In this document: positions 8,573-17,005 of the stretch, piece by piece
Position numbering within the stretch: the stretch's first letter is position 1
Layout: each line of letters opens with the position of its first letter
Assembly (NCBI GenBank): GCA_035248685.1
Contig: DATFHF010000003.1
Coordinates: 1-64,000, forward strand
Direction of reading: 5' to 3'
Length of the DNA stretch: 64,000 nt
DNA from: Jatrophihabitans_A sp035248685
GTDB taxonomy: Bacteria > Actinomycetota > Actinomycetes > Mycobacteriales > Jatrophihabitantaceae
Program-made: the position numbers and the translations under genes
Notes under the pieces: generated by a model
What the model was told of the DNA's origin: nothing
The model's database searches: none
The model's input: the letters and a program-made list of their open reading frames with translations, nothing else

Positions 8573-9637
8573 ATGCCGGCGGGAAGAACAATGGAGGCCG
8601 TGCCGAACCCGACCGGCCGGGTATCCCCGCGCCGCATGCTTGCCGGCCTTGTCACCGGCGTGGTGCTGCTACCCGGGCTGACCGTCGTCGCCACCAGGCT
8701 GCGCGCACATCTGGAATTCGGTGCCGACGTCCCGCTGTACCTGCTGGTGGTAGTGCTGACCGCGCTCGTCGGCGGCTTTTACCCGGCGCTACTCAGCGCC
8801 GTCGCGGCGAGCCTGCTGCTCAACTTCTACTTCGTCCCGCCGTTGCACGCGTTCAGCGTCGACCGCCCGTCCAGCATCGTCGCACTGGTCGTCTTCTTGC
8901 TGATCGCGCTGCTGGTGTCCCGGGTGGTGGACCTTGCCGCGCACCGAACCCTGCTCGCCGAATCCGACCGGCAACGCACCGCGCTGCTGAACGCGGTGAG
9001 CCATGACCTGCGAACCCCCATCGCCTCGGCCAAGGCGGCCGTGTCCAGCCTGCGTTCGGGCGAGGTGGCCTGGACCGACGCCGAACGGCAAGAACTGCTG
9101 ACCACAGCCGAGGACGCCCTGGACCGGCTGACCGCGTTGGTCACCAACCTGCTCGACCTGTCCCGGCTGCAAGCCGGGGCACTGCCCGTCGTCCCGTCCC
9201 CGGTGGGGCTGGATGATGTGGTGGCGCGCACCCTCGAATACGCCGATCCGGACGCGCGAATCATCGTCGACGTCCCGCCCGATCTTCCCGAGGTGCAGGC
9301 CGACGCCGGACTCCTCGAACGCGCCGTGGCGAACGTGTTGAACAACGCCCTACGCCATGCGCCTGAACACACTGCCGTGGAGATCATCGGCCGGGCCGGC
9401 GCGGATTCGGTGGAGCTACGGGTGATCGATCACGGCCCCGGCATCGACCCGGCCCAGGTCGAGCACGTCTTCAAGCCGTTCCAGCGCTCCGACGACGTCC
9501 CGACCCACGGGGCGGGCGTCGGGCTCGGCCTTGCCATCGCCCGGGGTTTCACCGAAGCCATGGGCGGTTCGATCACCGCCACCCCAACCCCTGGCGGCGG
9601 GGCAACCGTCACCATCCGCCTGCGGGAAGCCAGATGA
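8573..9637 (+). CDS. Short KdpD-like sensor histidine kinase (DUF4118)
   Basis: A 354-residue membrane kinase. A DUF4118 sensor region with about four helices (~22-120) leads into HisKA with AVSHDLRTPI (phospho-acceptor His144). The ATPase domain has the N-box NVLNNALRHA and G-boxes DHGPGID and GAGVGLGLAIARG. The large N-terminal KdpD and Usp domains of classical KdpD are absent, so it resembles only the C-terminal half. Its stop overlaps the response-regulator start by 4 bp, implying coupled translation. An alternative ATG lies six codons in (8591). It is divergent from the potassium permease gene, which it probably controls. Confidence 0.9.
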   Translation: MPAGRTMEAVPNPTGRVSPRRMLAGLVTGVVLLPGLTVVATRLRAHLEFGADVPLYLLVVVLTALVGGFYPALLSAVAASLLLNFYFVPPLHAFSVDRPSSIVALVVFLLIALLVSRVVDLAAHRTLLAESDRQRTALLNAVSHDLRTPIASAKAAVSSLRSGEVAWTDAERQELLTTAEDALDRLTALVTNLLDLSRLQAGALPVVPSPVGLDDVVARTLEYADPDARIIVDVPPDLPEVQADAGLLERAVANVLNNALRHAPEHTAVEIIGRAGADSVELRVIDHGPGIDPAQVEHVFKPFQRSDDVPTHGAGVGLGLAIARGFTEAMGGSITATPTPGGGATVTIRLREAR

Positions 9638-10311
9638 CCCGGGTACTCATCGTCGAGGACGAACTACCGCTGCTGCGCGCCCTGGCCATGAACCTGACCG
9701 CCCGCGACTACGCGGTCACCGAGGCCACCACGGGATCGCGAGCTCTCACCGCCCTCGCCGACCGATCCCACGATGTCGTGGTGCTCGACCTCGGACTGCC
9801 CGACCTGTCCGGCCTCGAGGTGATCCGGGCGGTCCGCCAGTTCGCGACGACACCCATCATCGTGCTCTCCGCGCGCAGCGGCAGCTCCGACAAGGTGCAA
9901 GCGCTCGACCTCGGTGCCGACGACTACGTCACCAAACCGTTCAGCATCGACGAACTGCTAGCTCGACTGCGAGCCGCCGTACGTCGGGCCGCCGCGACCG
10001 ACGAACCCGTCGTCTCCAAGGTCGGCAACGTGACCATCGACCTGGCGCTCACGACCGCCGTGGACGCCGCGGGCGAGCCGGTACACCTCACCCCTACCGA
10101 GTGGAAAATCCTCGACGTCCTGCTCCGCCGTCCCGGCAAGCTGATCAGCGGCGACACCCTGCTGACGGCAGTCCGCGGCTCGTCCGACCACACCGATCCC
10201 AGCTACCTGCGGATCTATCTCGCCCAACTGCGGCGCAAACTCGAGCCAGAACCAAGCCGACCCCGGCACCTGATCACCGAACCCGGCATGGGCTTCCGCT
10301 ACCGGCCATGA
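9634..10311 (+). CDS. KdpE-like OmpR-family response regulator
   Basis: A 225-residue regulator. The receiver domain has the acidic pair Glu8/Asp9, phospho-acceptor Asp52 (VVVLDLGLPDLSG) and Lys101 (VTKPF). The C-terminal winged helix (~130-225) has LTPTEWKILDVLL and SYLRIYLAQLRRKLE, typical of KdpE/OmpR DNA-binding domains. The start overlaps the upstream kinase stop (ATGA). No kdpFABC genes are in the window; the nearest plausible target is the divergent KimA-like permease. Confidence 0.93.
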   Translation: MTRVLIVEDELPLLRALAMNLTARDYAVTEATTGSRALTALADRSHDVVVLDLGLPDLSGLEVIRAVRQFATTPIIVLSARSGSSDKVQALDLGADDYVTKPFSIDELLARLRAAVRRAAATDEPVVSKVGNVTIDLALTTAVDAAGEPVHLTPTEWKILDVLLRRPGKLISGDTLLTAVRGSSDHTDPSYLRIYLAQLRRKLEPEPSRPRHLITEPGMGFRYRP

Positions 10312-10352
10312 GAGCTGTGCAACGCAAACGCCGTTGCTGACGTCATGAGGGC

Positions 10353-11354
10353 ATGGGGACGAGGTCGCCCAGACCGATACTGATTGTGGCCGGTGGTTCG
10401 GCCGTCCTGCTGCTGTCTGCCTGCGCGGCATCCGGCCAGCCGCACCGGGCCGCCCAACCGTCGAACCCGGTCGCGGCCCAGGCGGCGGTCAGCAGCGGCG
10501 AGGTCGTCCCGTGGATCGACGCTGCGCCACCCAGCTATCAGCCGCCGGCGATGTCAACCCCGCCACCACTGCCGGCCGACGCCCGCCCGTGCGGTGCGGG
10601 AGACGTTGTTACCAGCCTTGACCCGAACAACGGCGCCGGTGGCCATAGCGTCAGCTACGTCCGGTTCCGCAACGCGAGTCGCTCGACCTGCCTGCTGGCC
10701 GGCTACCCGAAGGTCACCGCCAGCGAACCAGGCAAGCCGGATGTGCTCGGCAGCGACGGCAGCTTCTTCCAATTCGGCCGGCCGGCGAATATGGCGCCCG
10801 GCAGCAATAGCACCGTGCTCGGTCTGGAGACTGACACCTATTGCGCCGCGCGTCCGGGTGGCGGCGGGGGCGGCGACTGGTACCACCGATTCGATATCGC
10901 GCTATCGGGCGGCGGCAGCGTCCGGCTGGACCTGCCCGGCACCGGGCTGGATCTGAGTTGCGGGCTGCACCTGACCGAGTTCGAGGATCCGGCTACGCCA
11001 CAACCCGAACCGATCGAGCCGCTGGCTGGGCTGACGGCCACGCTCGTGCTTCCGCCCAGCGCCCATGCCGGCGACGCGCTCGACTACGAGGTCGACCTGC
11101 GGAACTCGACTAAGCATGCCGTCGACCTGCGGCCTTGCCCGGCATACCTGGAGGCCGCGCTAGGTGCGGTGCCGGTCAAGCAGTCCTACGCCCTCAACTG
11201 CACTCCGATCGGGACGATTGCCGCCGGCCAAACGGTGCGATTCGCCATGCGGTTGGTGCTGCCGGCGAGGATGCCCGTCGGCCCGCTGCGCATCAGTTGG
11301 CAGACCATGGTCGGCGTCGGTACCACCGGCACGCTGGTCATCACCCTGAGCTGA
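10353..11354 (+). CDS. DUF4232 lipoprotein
   Basis: A 333-residue exported protein. The N terminus has a hydrophobic core and lipobox LLSAC with Cys24, so it should be lipid-anchored on the outer face of the membrane. A Pro-rich linker precedes a DUF4232-type beta domain (~78-215, including SYVRFRNASRSTCLLAGYP), and a second beta-rich domain (~225-333) resembles an Ig-like fold. Such proteins are common in actinobacteria; function is unknown. It starts 41 bp after the response regulator in the same direction, so cotranscription is possible. Confidence 0.75.
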   Translation: MGTRSPRPILIVAGGSAVLLLSACAASGQPHRAAQPSNPVAAQAAVSSGEVVPWIDAAPPSYQPPAMSTPPPLPADARPCGAGDVVTSLDPNNGAGGHSVSYVRFRNASRSTCLLAGYPKVTASEPGKPDVLGSDGSFFQFGRPANMAPGSNSTVLGLETDTYCAARPGGGGGGDWYHRFDIALSGGGSVRLDLPGTGLDLSCGLHLTEFEDPATPQPEPIEPLAGLTATLVLPPSAHAGDALDYEVDLRNSTKHAVDLRPCPAYLEAALGAVPVKQSYALNCTPIGTIAAGQTVRFAMRLVLPARMPVGPLRISWQTMVGVGTTGTLVITLS

Positions 11355-11408
11355 GAAAATGGCTGGAATTTCGCTCCGCTTGTCGGTGGCTCGGAGTAGA
11401 CACTAAGC

Positions 11409-12545
11409 GTGCTCAACGTCGGGGACCTGACAGTGGTGTCCACGCGATTTCTGCTGGGATTGCTGCTGATTACCGTGGGCTGCTGGTTGCTCCTGCTACG
11501 ACACCTGGTTCGGCGGCGCCGGGTTGCGACCGCCGAGCACCAGCGCCGGCAACGATGGCGGACACCGGCGCTGGCTGCCACCGCAGTCCTGCTCAGCCTG
11601 GTCACCGCCGCGGACTGCGTGAACTCCTACTACTCGTACCTGCCCAACGTCAGCGACGTCGTCGACGCGGTGGTTTCCAGCCCGCCCCAACAGCTGACGC
11701 CGGCGATCAACCACCTCGACCTGTCGGCCGGCAATGCGGCGGGCGGCCGGCTGTTCCGGCTACCGATCCCGGACAACGGCAGCGGCTTCGGTTCGTCCGA
11801 GGCCTGGGTGTGGCTACCGCCGCAGTACTTCCAGCCTGCCCGACCGCGACTGCCCGTGGTGTACCTGTTTCACGGTTCACCCGGAATGCCGAAGGACTGG
11901 TTCCACGGCGGAGCGGCCGGTCGGATCGGTCGGCTGCTGGCCGCCGAGCAGTTTCCGGTGATCATGGTCGCCCCCCAGCTGAGCAAGAGCTGGTTGGACG
12001 ATCCGGAATGCGTCGACGGCCTGCACGAGAAGATCGAAACCCACCTGCTGCGCGACGTGATACCCACCGTCGACCACCTGCTGCGCACCGAACCGTCCCG
12101 GGCCAACCGGATCTTCGCCGGCATGTCGGCGGGCGGCTACTGCGCGCTGAACCTCGGCCTGCGCCATCGCGAGCTGGTCGCGACCGTGCTCGACCTGTCC
12201 GGCTTCACCGTGCCCACCCATGCCGGCGGCTTGACCACGCTGTTCGGCCGTAACGACGCCCCGGCCGTAGCGCAGAACTCGCCGGCCGACTATGCCCGGG
12301 CGCTCGACAACGATCCGCCGATGCGGATCTGGTTGGACTGCGGGACGGCCGACCGGGAAGTGCTGCGGCAGTTGAGCACCATCTCGGTGACGTTGCGCCA
12401 GGACGGCATGACGGTGCAACTGCACACCCGCCCGGGTTCGCACACCTATAGCGTGTGGCGGCCGGCCCTGCGCGATTCGCTGACCTGGGCACTGGCCGGT
12501 ACTGAACGAATCGCCGGTCGGCGTATATCTTCGGATGCACCATGA
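11409..12545 (+). CDS. Membrane-anchored alpha/beta-hydrolase esterase (esterase D / antigen 85-like fold)
   Basis: A 378-residue protein. Two N-terminal hydrophobic helices (~10-30 and ~52-70) anchor it, followed by a hydrolase domain with VVYLFHGSPG and the nucleophile elbow GMSAGG (~238-243). DCGTADRE and GSHTYSVWRPAL supply the likely acid and His. This architecture recalls extracytoplasmic mycolyl-transferase-like esterases. The start is GTG with a weak upstream GGAG. The stop overlaps the start of the PAP2 gene by 4 bp, pointing to a shared role in envelope lipids. The substrate is unknown. Confidence 0.82.
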   Translation: MLNVGDLTVVSTRFLLGLLLITVGCWLLLLRHLVRRRRVATAEHQRRQRWRTPALAATAVLLSLVTAADCVNSYYSYLPNVSDVVDAVVSSPPQQLTPAINHLDLSAGNAAGGRLFRLPIPDNGSGFGSSEAWVWLPPQYFQPARPRLPVVYLFHGSPGMPKDWFHGGAAGRIGRLLAAEQFPVIMVAPQLSKSWLDDPECVDGLHEKIETHLLRDVIPTVDHLLRTEPSRANRIFAGMSAGGYCALNLGLRHRELVATVLDLSGFTVPTHAGGLTTLFGRNDAPAVAQNSPADYARALDNDPPMRIWLDCGTADREVLRQLSTISVTLRQDGMTVQLHTRPGSHTYSVWRPALRDSLTWALAGTERIAGRRISSDAP

Positions 12546-13399
12546 GCCAGCTGCCCGGATCCGTCGTCACCAGGCCCGCGGTTTCGCTACCCGTCGTCGA
12601 CGCCGGCCGGCCGGCCCGGCCGCGGGCCCGGCGACCGCTGCTGGTCGGCGAGTTGGTGGTCGTCCTGCTGCTACTGCGGGCTTATGACCTGATCCGGGGC
12701 CATGCCCAGCTCCGGCAGGCGGCCGCGTTGCGACACGGCTGGCAGCTGTTGGACTTCGAGCGGTGGCTGCACCTGGATCCGGAGCAGGTCGTCAACCGAT
12801 GGACCACCGCGCACCAGGCGCTGTCGCTGGCTGCCAGCTACTGGTACCAGTTCCTGCACATCACCATCACGCTGTGCGTGTTGGTCTGGTGCTACTGGCG
12901 GCGGCCGAGCAGCTACCGGCGCGCCCGCAACGCGCTGGTGCTGACGAACGTCTTCGGCCTGGCGTTCTTCCTGGCGTATCCGGCAGCACCGCCCCGGTTC
13001 CTGCCCGGGGCCGGCTTCGTGGACGCGGTGGCCTCCGCTGGCTTCGGCGCCTCGCACGGCGGCCCGGTCACCGCCGACCAGTACGGCGCATTCCCGTCAC
13101 TGCACCTGGCTTGGGCGGTCTGGACCGCGGTGGTTGCTTACCGGCTGGTCGGCAACAGCTGGCTGCGCCGGCTCTGGCTCGGCTACCCGCTGATCACCGC
13201 CACCGTGGTGATCGCCACCGGCAACCACTACCTGTTGGACGTGCTGGCCGGCGTCCTGATCACGCTGGTGACCCTGGCGATCTCCTACCACTTGCCCCGC
13301 AGCCGGGAGTACGGACTGACCGGGCATCGCTGGCCGTCGGGTGAGCGGACCCGGGCGGCGCTGCGCTCGCTACGTCAGCTGTTCGCCGTCCGACGCTGA
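12542..13399 (+). CDS. PAP2-superfamily membrane phosphatase / phospho-transferase (AUR1-like)
   Basis: A 285-residue protein with about six membrane helices. PAP2_3-type motifs are visible: AYPAAPPRFLP, FPSLHLAW with the catalytic His, and GNHYLLDVLAGV with His and Asp. This group includes lipid phosphatases and inositol-phosphoryl transferases acting at the membrane surface. Translation is probably coupled to the upstream esterase (ATGA overlap), and the P450 gene starts 12 bp downstream. Together they look like a lipid-modifying operon; the substrate is inferred only from context. Confidence 0.83.
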   Translation: MSQLPGSVVTRPAVSLPVVDAGRPARPRARRPLLVGELVVVLLLLRAYDLIRGHAQLRQAAALRHGWQLLDFERWLHLDPEQVVNRWTTAHQALSLAASYWYQFLHITITLCVLVWCYWRRPSSYRRARNALVLTNVFGLAFFLAYPAAPPRFLPGAGFVDAVASAGFGASHGGPVTADQYGAFPSLHLAWAVWTAVVAYRLVGNSWLRRLWLGYPLITATVVIATGNHYLLDVLAGVLITLVTLAISYHLPRSREYGLTGHRWPSGERTRAALRSLRQLFAVRR

Positions 13400-13410
13400 T
13401 CGATGCCGGC

Positions 13411-14781
13411 ATGACCGTCCGGAGCGAACCAGCCAACGCCAGGCCGTCGCCGCCCCTGCCACAACCCCGGCTGCCGACCGGCCGGCCGCTCCCGGTCGCG
13501 GTGCAGAGCATGCTGTTCGCCCGCTACCGGCACCGCTGGTTGCCGTACCTGCGCAGGCGCCACGGCGACACCGTGCTGGTGCGGATCGCCCCGCACGCTC
13601 GTCGGTTGGTGCTGCTCAGCCGGCCGGAGGACATCCGGACGGTGTTCAGCGGATCGGCTAGTACGTACCACGCCGGCGAGGGCAACGCCATCCTCGGTCC
13701 GATCATGGGACAGCACTCGGTGCTGTTGCTGGATGAGAGCGAGCACCTGCGCATCCGCAGGTTGCTGTTGCCGGCGTTCAACGGAGCCGCGTTGCGCGGC
13801 TACGGCGAGCTGATGGCCGACATCGCGCTGGCGCAGCTCCGGCGCTGGCCGGTCGGCGTCCGGCTGCAACTGCTGCCCCGAATGCAGCCGCTGACCCTGG
13901 AGATCATCCTGCAGGTGGTGTTCGGGGTAACCGATGAGCATCGGCTCACCGAGCTGCGACCGGTTGTGCAGCGAGCGTTGAACATCGGGCCGCTGATGAT
14001 GCTCGGCTGGTTCTATCCGCGGCTGCGCAGCCACTGGCCATGGCGGCGCTTCCCCGAAATCCAGCGGGGCCTGGACCGGCTGCTGTACGCGGAGATCGCC
14101 GAGCGGCGGTCCGCGCCGGATCTGGCCTTCCGCTCGGACGTGCTGTCCCGGCTGCTGCGGCTGAGCTCGAACGGCGAGGGCGCCGACGGTGGAGCGGACG
14201 GGCTCACCGACGCCGAATTACGCGACAACCTGATCACCTTGCTGCTGGCCGGCCATGAAACCACCGCCACCGCGCTGGCCTGGACCTTCCACGAGCTGGC
14301 CCGCGACCGCGACCAGCTCCTGGCCGCCCAGCGAGCGGCCGACGCCGATGATCATGACTACCTGGAGGCGGTGGTCAAGGAGTCGCTGCGACTGCACCCG
14401 ATCATCTACGAGGTCGCCCGGCGGGTCACCGAGCCGGTGGAGGTCGGCGGCTACCTGGTGCCGGCCGGCGCGACCGTGATGCCGGTGGTGGGATTGGTGC
14501 ACGCCGACGGTCGGCATCATCCGGAGCCGGACCGTTTCGATCCGGGGCGCTTCGTCGGCGGCCAGCCGCCCGCCAACAGCTGGATCCCGTTCGGTGGTGG
14601 TGCCCGTCGCTGCCTGGGCGCGGCGTTCTCGCTGCTGGAATCAACCATCGTGTTGAAGCAGGTGCTGACCCGCTTCGACCTGACCGCCGACCGGCCGCTG
14701 CCGGAGCGACCGAAGCCGCGCAACATCACCCTGGCGCCCGGCCGCGGCGCCGCCGTCCGACTGACGCAGCGGGCTCGCTGA
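13411..14781 (+). CDS. Cytochrome P450
   Basis: A 456-residue haem-thiolate monooxygenase. The I-helix oxygen-binding motif is AGHETTAT, the K-helix is ESLRLHP, and the haem loop is FGGGARRCLG with axial Cys401. Size and motifs are standard for a soluble bacterial P450. It starts 12 bp after the PAP2 gene, so it is probably cotranscribed. Its last ~140 bp overlap, on the opposite strand, the 3' end of the SpoIIE-type phosphatase gene. The substrate is unknown; no ferredoxin partner lies nearby. Confidence 0.95.
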   Translation: MTVRSEPANARPSPPLPQPRLPTGRPLPVAVQSMLFARYRHRWLPYLRRRHGDTVLVRIAPHARRLVLLSRPEDIRTVFSGSASTYHAGEGNAILGPIMGQHSVLLLDESEHLRIRRLLLPAFNGAALRGYGELMADIALAQLRRWPVGVRLQLLPRMQPLTLEIILQVVFGVTDEHRLTELRPVVQRALNIGPLMMLGWFYPRLRSHWPWRRFPEIQRGLDRLLYAEIAERRSAPDLAFRSDVLSRLLRLSSNGEGADGGADGLTDAELRDNLITLLLAGHETTATALAWTFHELARDRDQLLAAQRAADADDHDYLEAVVKESLRLHPIIYEVARRVTEPVEVGGYLVPAGATVMPVVGLVHADGRHHPEPDRFDPGRFVGGQPPANSWIPFGGGARRCLGAAFSLLESTIVLKQVLTRFDLTADRPLPERPKPRNITLAPGRGAAVRLTQRAR

Positions 14782-15897
14782 CTCCGGATGCCGGCGGATC
14801 ATCACCACCGTCCGGTCATCCACCGCCTGGGTCGGCACCCGCTCGACCAGGTAGCGGGCGACACCGTTCCAGCTGCCCCGCTCGGCCAGCTGTTCGACGC
14901 TCTCCTTCAGCCGGCTGGTGCCGGTATCAATGTCACGGGTTCGGTCCTCCACCACGCCGTCGGTGTAGAGGAAGAGCGCATCGCCCGGCAGCAACGCGGC
15001 CCGGTCGACCCCACCGGTCAGCGTCGGCAGCACCCCCAGCACCGTCCCGGTAGCGGACGACGTTCGCCAGGCCGGCGTCCGGCCAGGTTGAAAATGCACC
15101 GCCGGCGGATGCCCGGCCACCCGGACGCTGTAGTCGCCGGTATCCAGATCGAGCTCGACGTAGATGGCCGAGGCGAAGCCCAACGACCACTGCTGGCGGG
15201 CCAGGTAGTTGTTGGCGGCTTCCAGGAAGTCGTCCGGCGGAACCGAGCCGAGCAGCCCACCTACCGCACCGGACAGCAGCAGCGCACGGGGGCCGGCGGT
15301 GATGCCGCTGCCGGAGACGTCGATGACCGCCAGGTGCAGGGTCTGGCCGGCCGGCGTGCGCACCAGTCGGGTCGAGACGAAGTCACCGGAGATCGCCGCC
15401 CCGTCGGCCGGCCGTTGCTGGATCTCCACCGTCCAGCCATCGGGTACTGACGGTAATTGGGACTGCACCAGCAACCGTTCCTGGATCAGCCCGATCACGG
15501 TCTCGGCGCTGACCTCCTTGAGCCCGAGCGCGTCCCGCCGGTGGGCCTGGAGCACGCCCACCAAGCCGGTCACCCCGACCATCACGAAGCCGGACGGTGA
15601 CAGCTGCGAGGAGTTCAAACCGTGCATCCGAAACACCGTGGCCAGGCACAGTGCGACCAGCCCGAGCAGTGCCAGCATGCCGTTAACGCTCAGCACCAGC
15701 GACGACATCACCACCACGATGATGATCACGCCGGCGACCTTGACCTGGTGATTGTCGTCCACGATCGACCAGACCGTCCCGAGCACCAGCGTGCTGGCTG
15801 CGAGCGCAAGCGCCACCCGCTGCGTCGGTCGCTCGCGCCGAGGCACGAACCGGCGCAGGTTGCGGACGAAACCAGCGGCTGCCATGGTGGCACTCAC
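14641..15897 (-). CDS. SpoIIE-type PP2C serine phosphatase, membrane-bound
   Basis: A 418-residue protein. An N-terminal region with about four helices (~28-118) precedes a PPM/SpoIIE phosphatase domain (~150-365) with ISGDFVS (metal Asp172), AVIDVSGSGI, LFLYTDGVVE and the final DDRTVVMIRR. Such phosphatases usually act on anti-sigma-factor antagonists. The natural domain end is at about residue 365; the remaining ~50 residues are low-complexity sequence antisense to the P450 3' end, which suggests loss of an earlier stop codon. No anti-sigma genes are adjacent. Confidence 0.88.
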   Translation of the reverse strand: MSATMAAAGFVRNLRRFVPRRERPTQRVALALAASTLVLGTVWSIVDDNHQVKVAGVIIIVVVMSSLVLSVNGMLALLGLVALCLATVFRMHGLNSSQLSPSGFVMVGVTGLVGVLQAHRRDALGLKEVSAETVIGLIQERLLVQSQLPSVPDGWTVEIQQRPADGAAISGDFVSTRLVRTPAGQTLHLAVIDVSGSGITAGPRALLLSGAVGGLLGSVPPDDFLEAANNYLARQQWSLGFASAIYVELDLDTGDYSVRVAGHPPAVHFQPGRTPAWRTSSATGTVLGVLPTLTGGVDRAALLPGDALFLYTDGVVEDRTRDIDTGTSRLKESVEQLAERGSWNGVARYLVERVPTQAVDDRTVVMIRRHPESASPLRQSDGGAAAGRQGDVARLRSLRQRPVGGQVEAGQHLLQHDG

Positions 15898-16008
15898 GGT
15901 ACGTGACCAGTGACTGCGAGCAATAGGCCTTGACCGAGCCGATCCCAGCAGTTACCGCGGCGCCGGATCGATGACCTGGTAGCCGTTCGCCGCCGGCTCG
16001 GGCAGGAT

Positions 16009-16473
16009 TTGGGCATGACCGAGGCGCCTCATCCGACCGGTCGCCGGCGCCGCCGCCGCGGCCGGCGATCGGCCAAGCCAGCCGGCACCGAGCCGGCGAC
16101 CACTGCTGCTCCGGAGCCAGCCCGCGGAGGCTCGACCGGCCGCCGCTCGACCGGGCAAGCCTCGACCGGGCAGGCCTCGACCGACAGCAGCGAAGCACCG
16201 GCCGACGAGGTAGCCGGCTCGGCGGAACGACCCGGCAACAAGGGCGCCGGCCGCCGCCGACCCCGTCCGGCCGCCGAGCCGACCAAGCGAGCGATCCGGG
16301 ACGCCGAGCGGGGCTGGCGGGATCTGGTGGGCAGCGGCTCGTCCCAGGTCGGGGTGAGCGGTGCGCTGCGCGCTCGGGACGTGGCGCGCCCGGCTCCGGC
16401 CGATCTCGCGGAGGCGGAACGAACCGTGCAGCTGGTGCGTCGGCAGTGGCGACCGCCGCCGGACGGCAGCTAG
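16009..16473 (+). CDS. Basic, mostly disordered actinobacterial protein
   Basis: A 154-residue protein. Its first ~90 residues are rich in Arg, Pro, Ala, Ser and Thr, with TGRRRRRRGRRS at the N terminus and a short STGQASTGQAST repeat. The last ~60 residues (KRAIRDAERGWRDLVGSGSS onwards) look structured and are the part most likely to be conserved. It converges on rpiB with a 4-bp overlap. Either the first ATG or the one two codons later could be the start. Function is unknown; the RG-rich head could bind nucleic acid, which is a guess. Confidence 0.6.
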   Translation: MGMTEAPHPTGRRRRRRGRRSAKPAGTEPATTAAPEPARGGSTGRRSTGQASTGQASTDSSEAPADEVAGSAERPGNKGAGRRRPRPAAEPTKRAIRDAERGWRDLVGSGSSQVGVSGALRARDVARPAPADLAEAERTVQLVRRQWRPPPDGS

Positions 16474-16943
16474 TCGAGCGCCGTACTGCCGGTGCGTTCG
16501 AAGGCGGTCAGCATCGCGATCCGACGGGCATGCCGCGGGTCGCCGCTGAACGGGGTGTCCAAGAACGTGCTGACGATGGCGACCGCCTCGGTCTGCTCGT
16601 GCATCCGGGCGCCGATGCCCAGCACGTTGGCGTCGTTGTGCTGGCGGGCCAGCGTCGCGGTTTGCCGGTCGTAGCCGAGGGCGGCGCGCACGCCGGTCAC
16701 CTTGTTCGCCGCGATCTGCTCGCCGTTGCCGGAGCCGCCGATCACGATGCCCAGGCTGCCGACGTCGGCGACCACCCGCTGGGCGGTATCGATGCAGAAC
16801 GGCGGGTAGTCGTCATCGGGCTGGTAGCTGTCCGGGCCACAGTCGGTCACCTGATGCCCGGCCGCGGTGAGCTCGTCGACCAGGACTGCCTTGAGCTCGA
16901 AGCCGGCGTGATCGCTACCGAGGTATACCCGCATGCCGGTCAT
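16470..16943 (-). CDS. rpiB: Ribose-5-phosphate isomerase B
   Basis: A 157-residue sugar-phosphate isomerase interconverting ribose 5-phosphate and ribulose 5-phosphate in the pentose phosphate pathway. The N terminus has YLGSDHAGFELK. The active-site stretch IVIGGSGNGEQIAANK has Gly where the E. coli enzyme has its catalytic Cys and carries a Glu, which is the mycobacterial-type RpiB. It lies in the same relative order as in the M. tuberculosis backbone, near the Rv2466c-like gene and pepN. Start is ATG at 16943 or three codons later. Confidence 0.95.
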   Translation of the reverse strand: MTGMRVYLGSDHAGFELKAVLVDELTAAGHQVTDCGPDSYQPDDDYPPFCIDTAQRVVADVGSLGIVIGGSGNGEQIAANKVTGVRAALGYDRQTATLARQHNDANVLGIGARMHEQTEAVAIVSTFLDTPFSGDPRHARRIAMLTAFERTGSTALD

Positions 16944-17005
16944 CGTGCCAGTTCGGTGACGGCGGACACTGGTCGGGTGGTAACCCGGGCGAAGCCGGTG
17001 ACGGT

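Noticed and set aside
16109..16200. A CRISPR array or tandem repeat of CTCGACCGGGCA
   Set aside because: This is a few copies of a short in-frame codon repeat encoding STGQA within a disordered protein.
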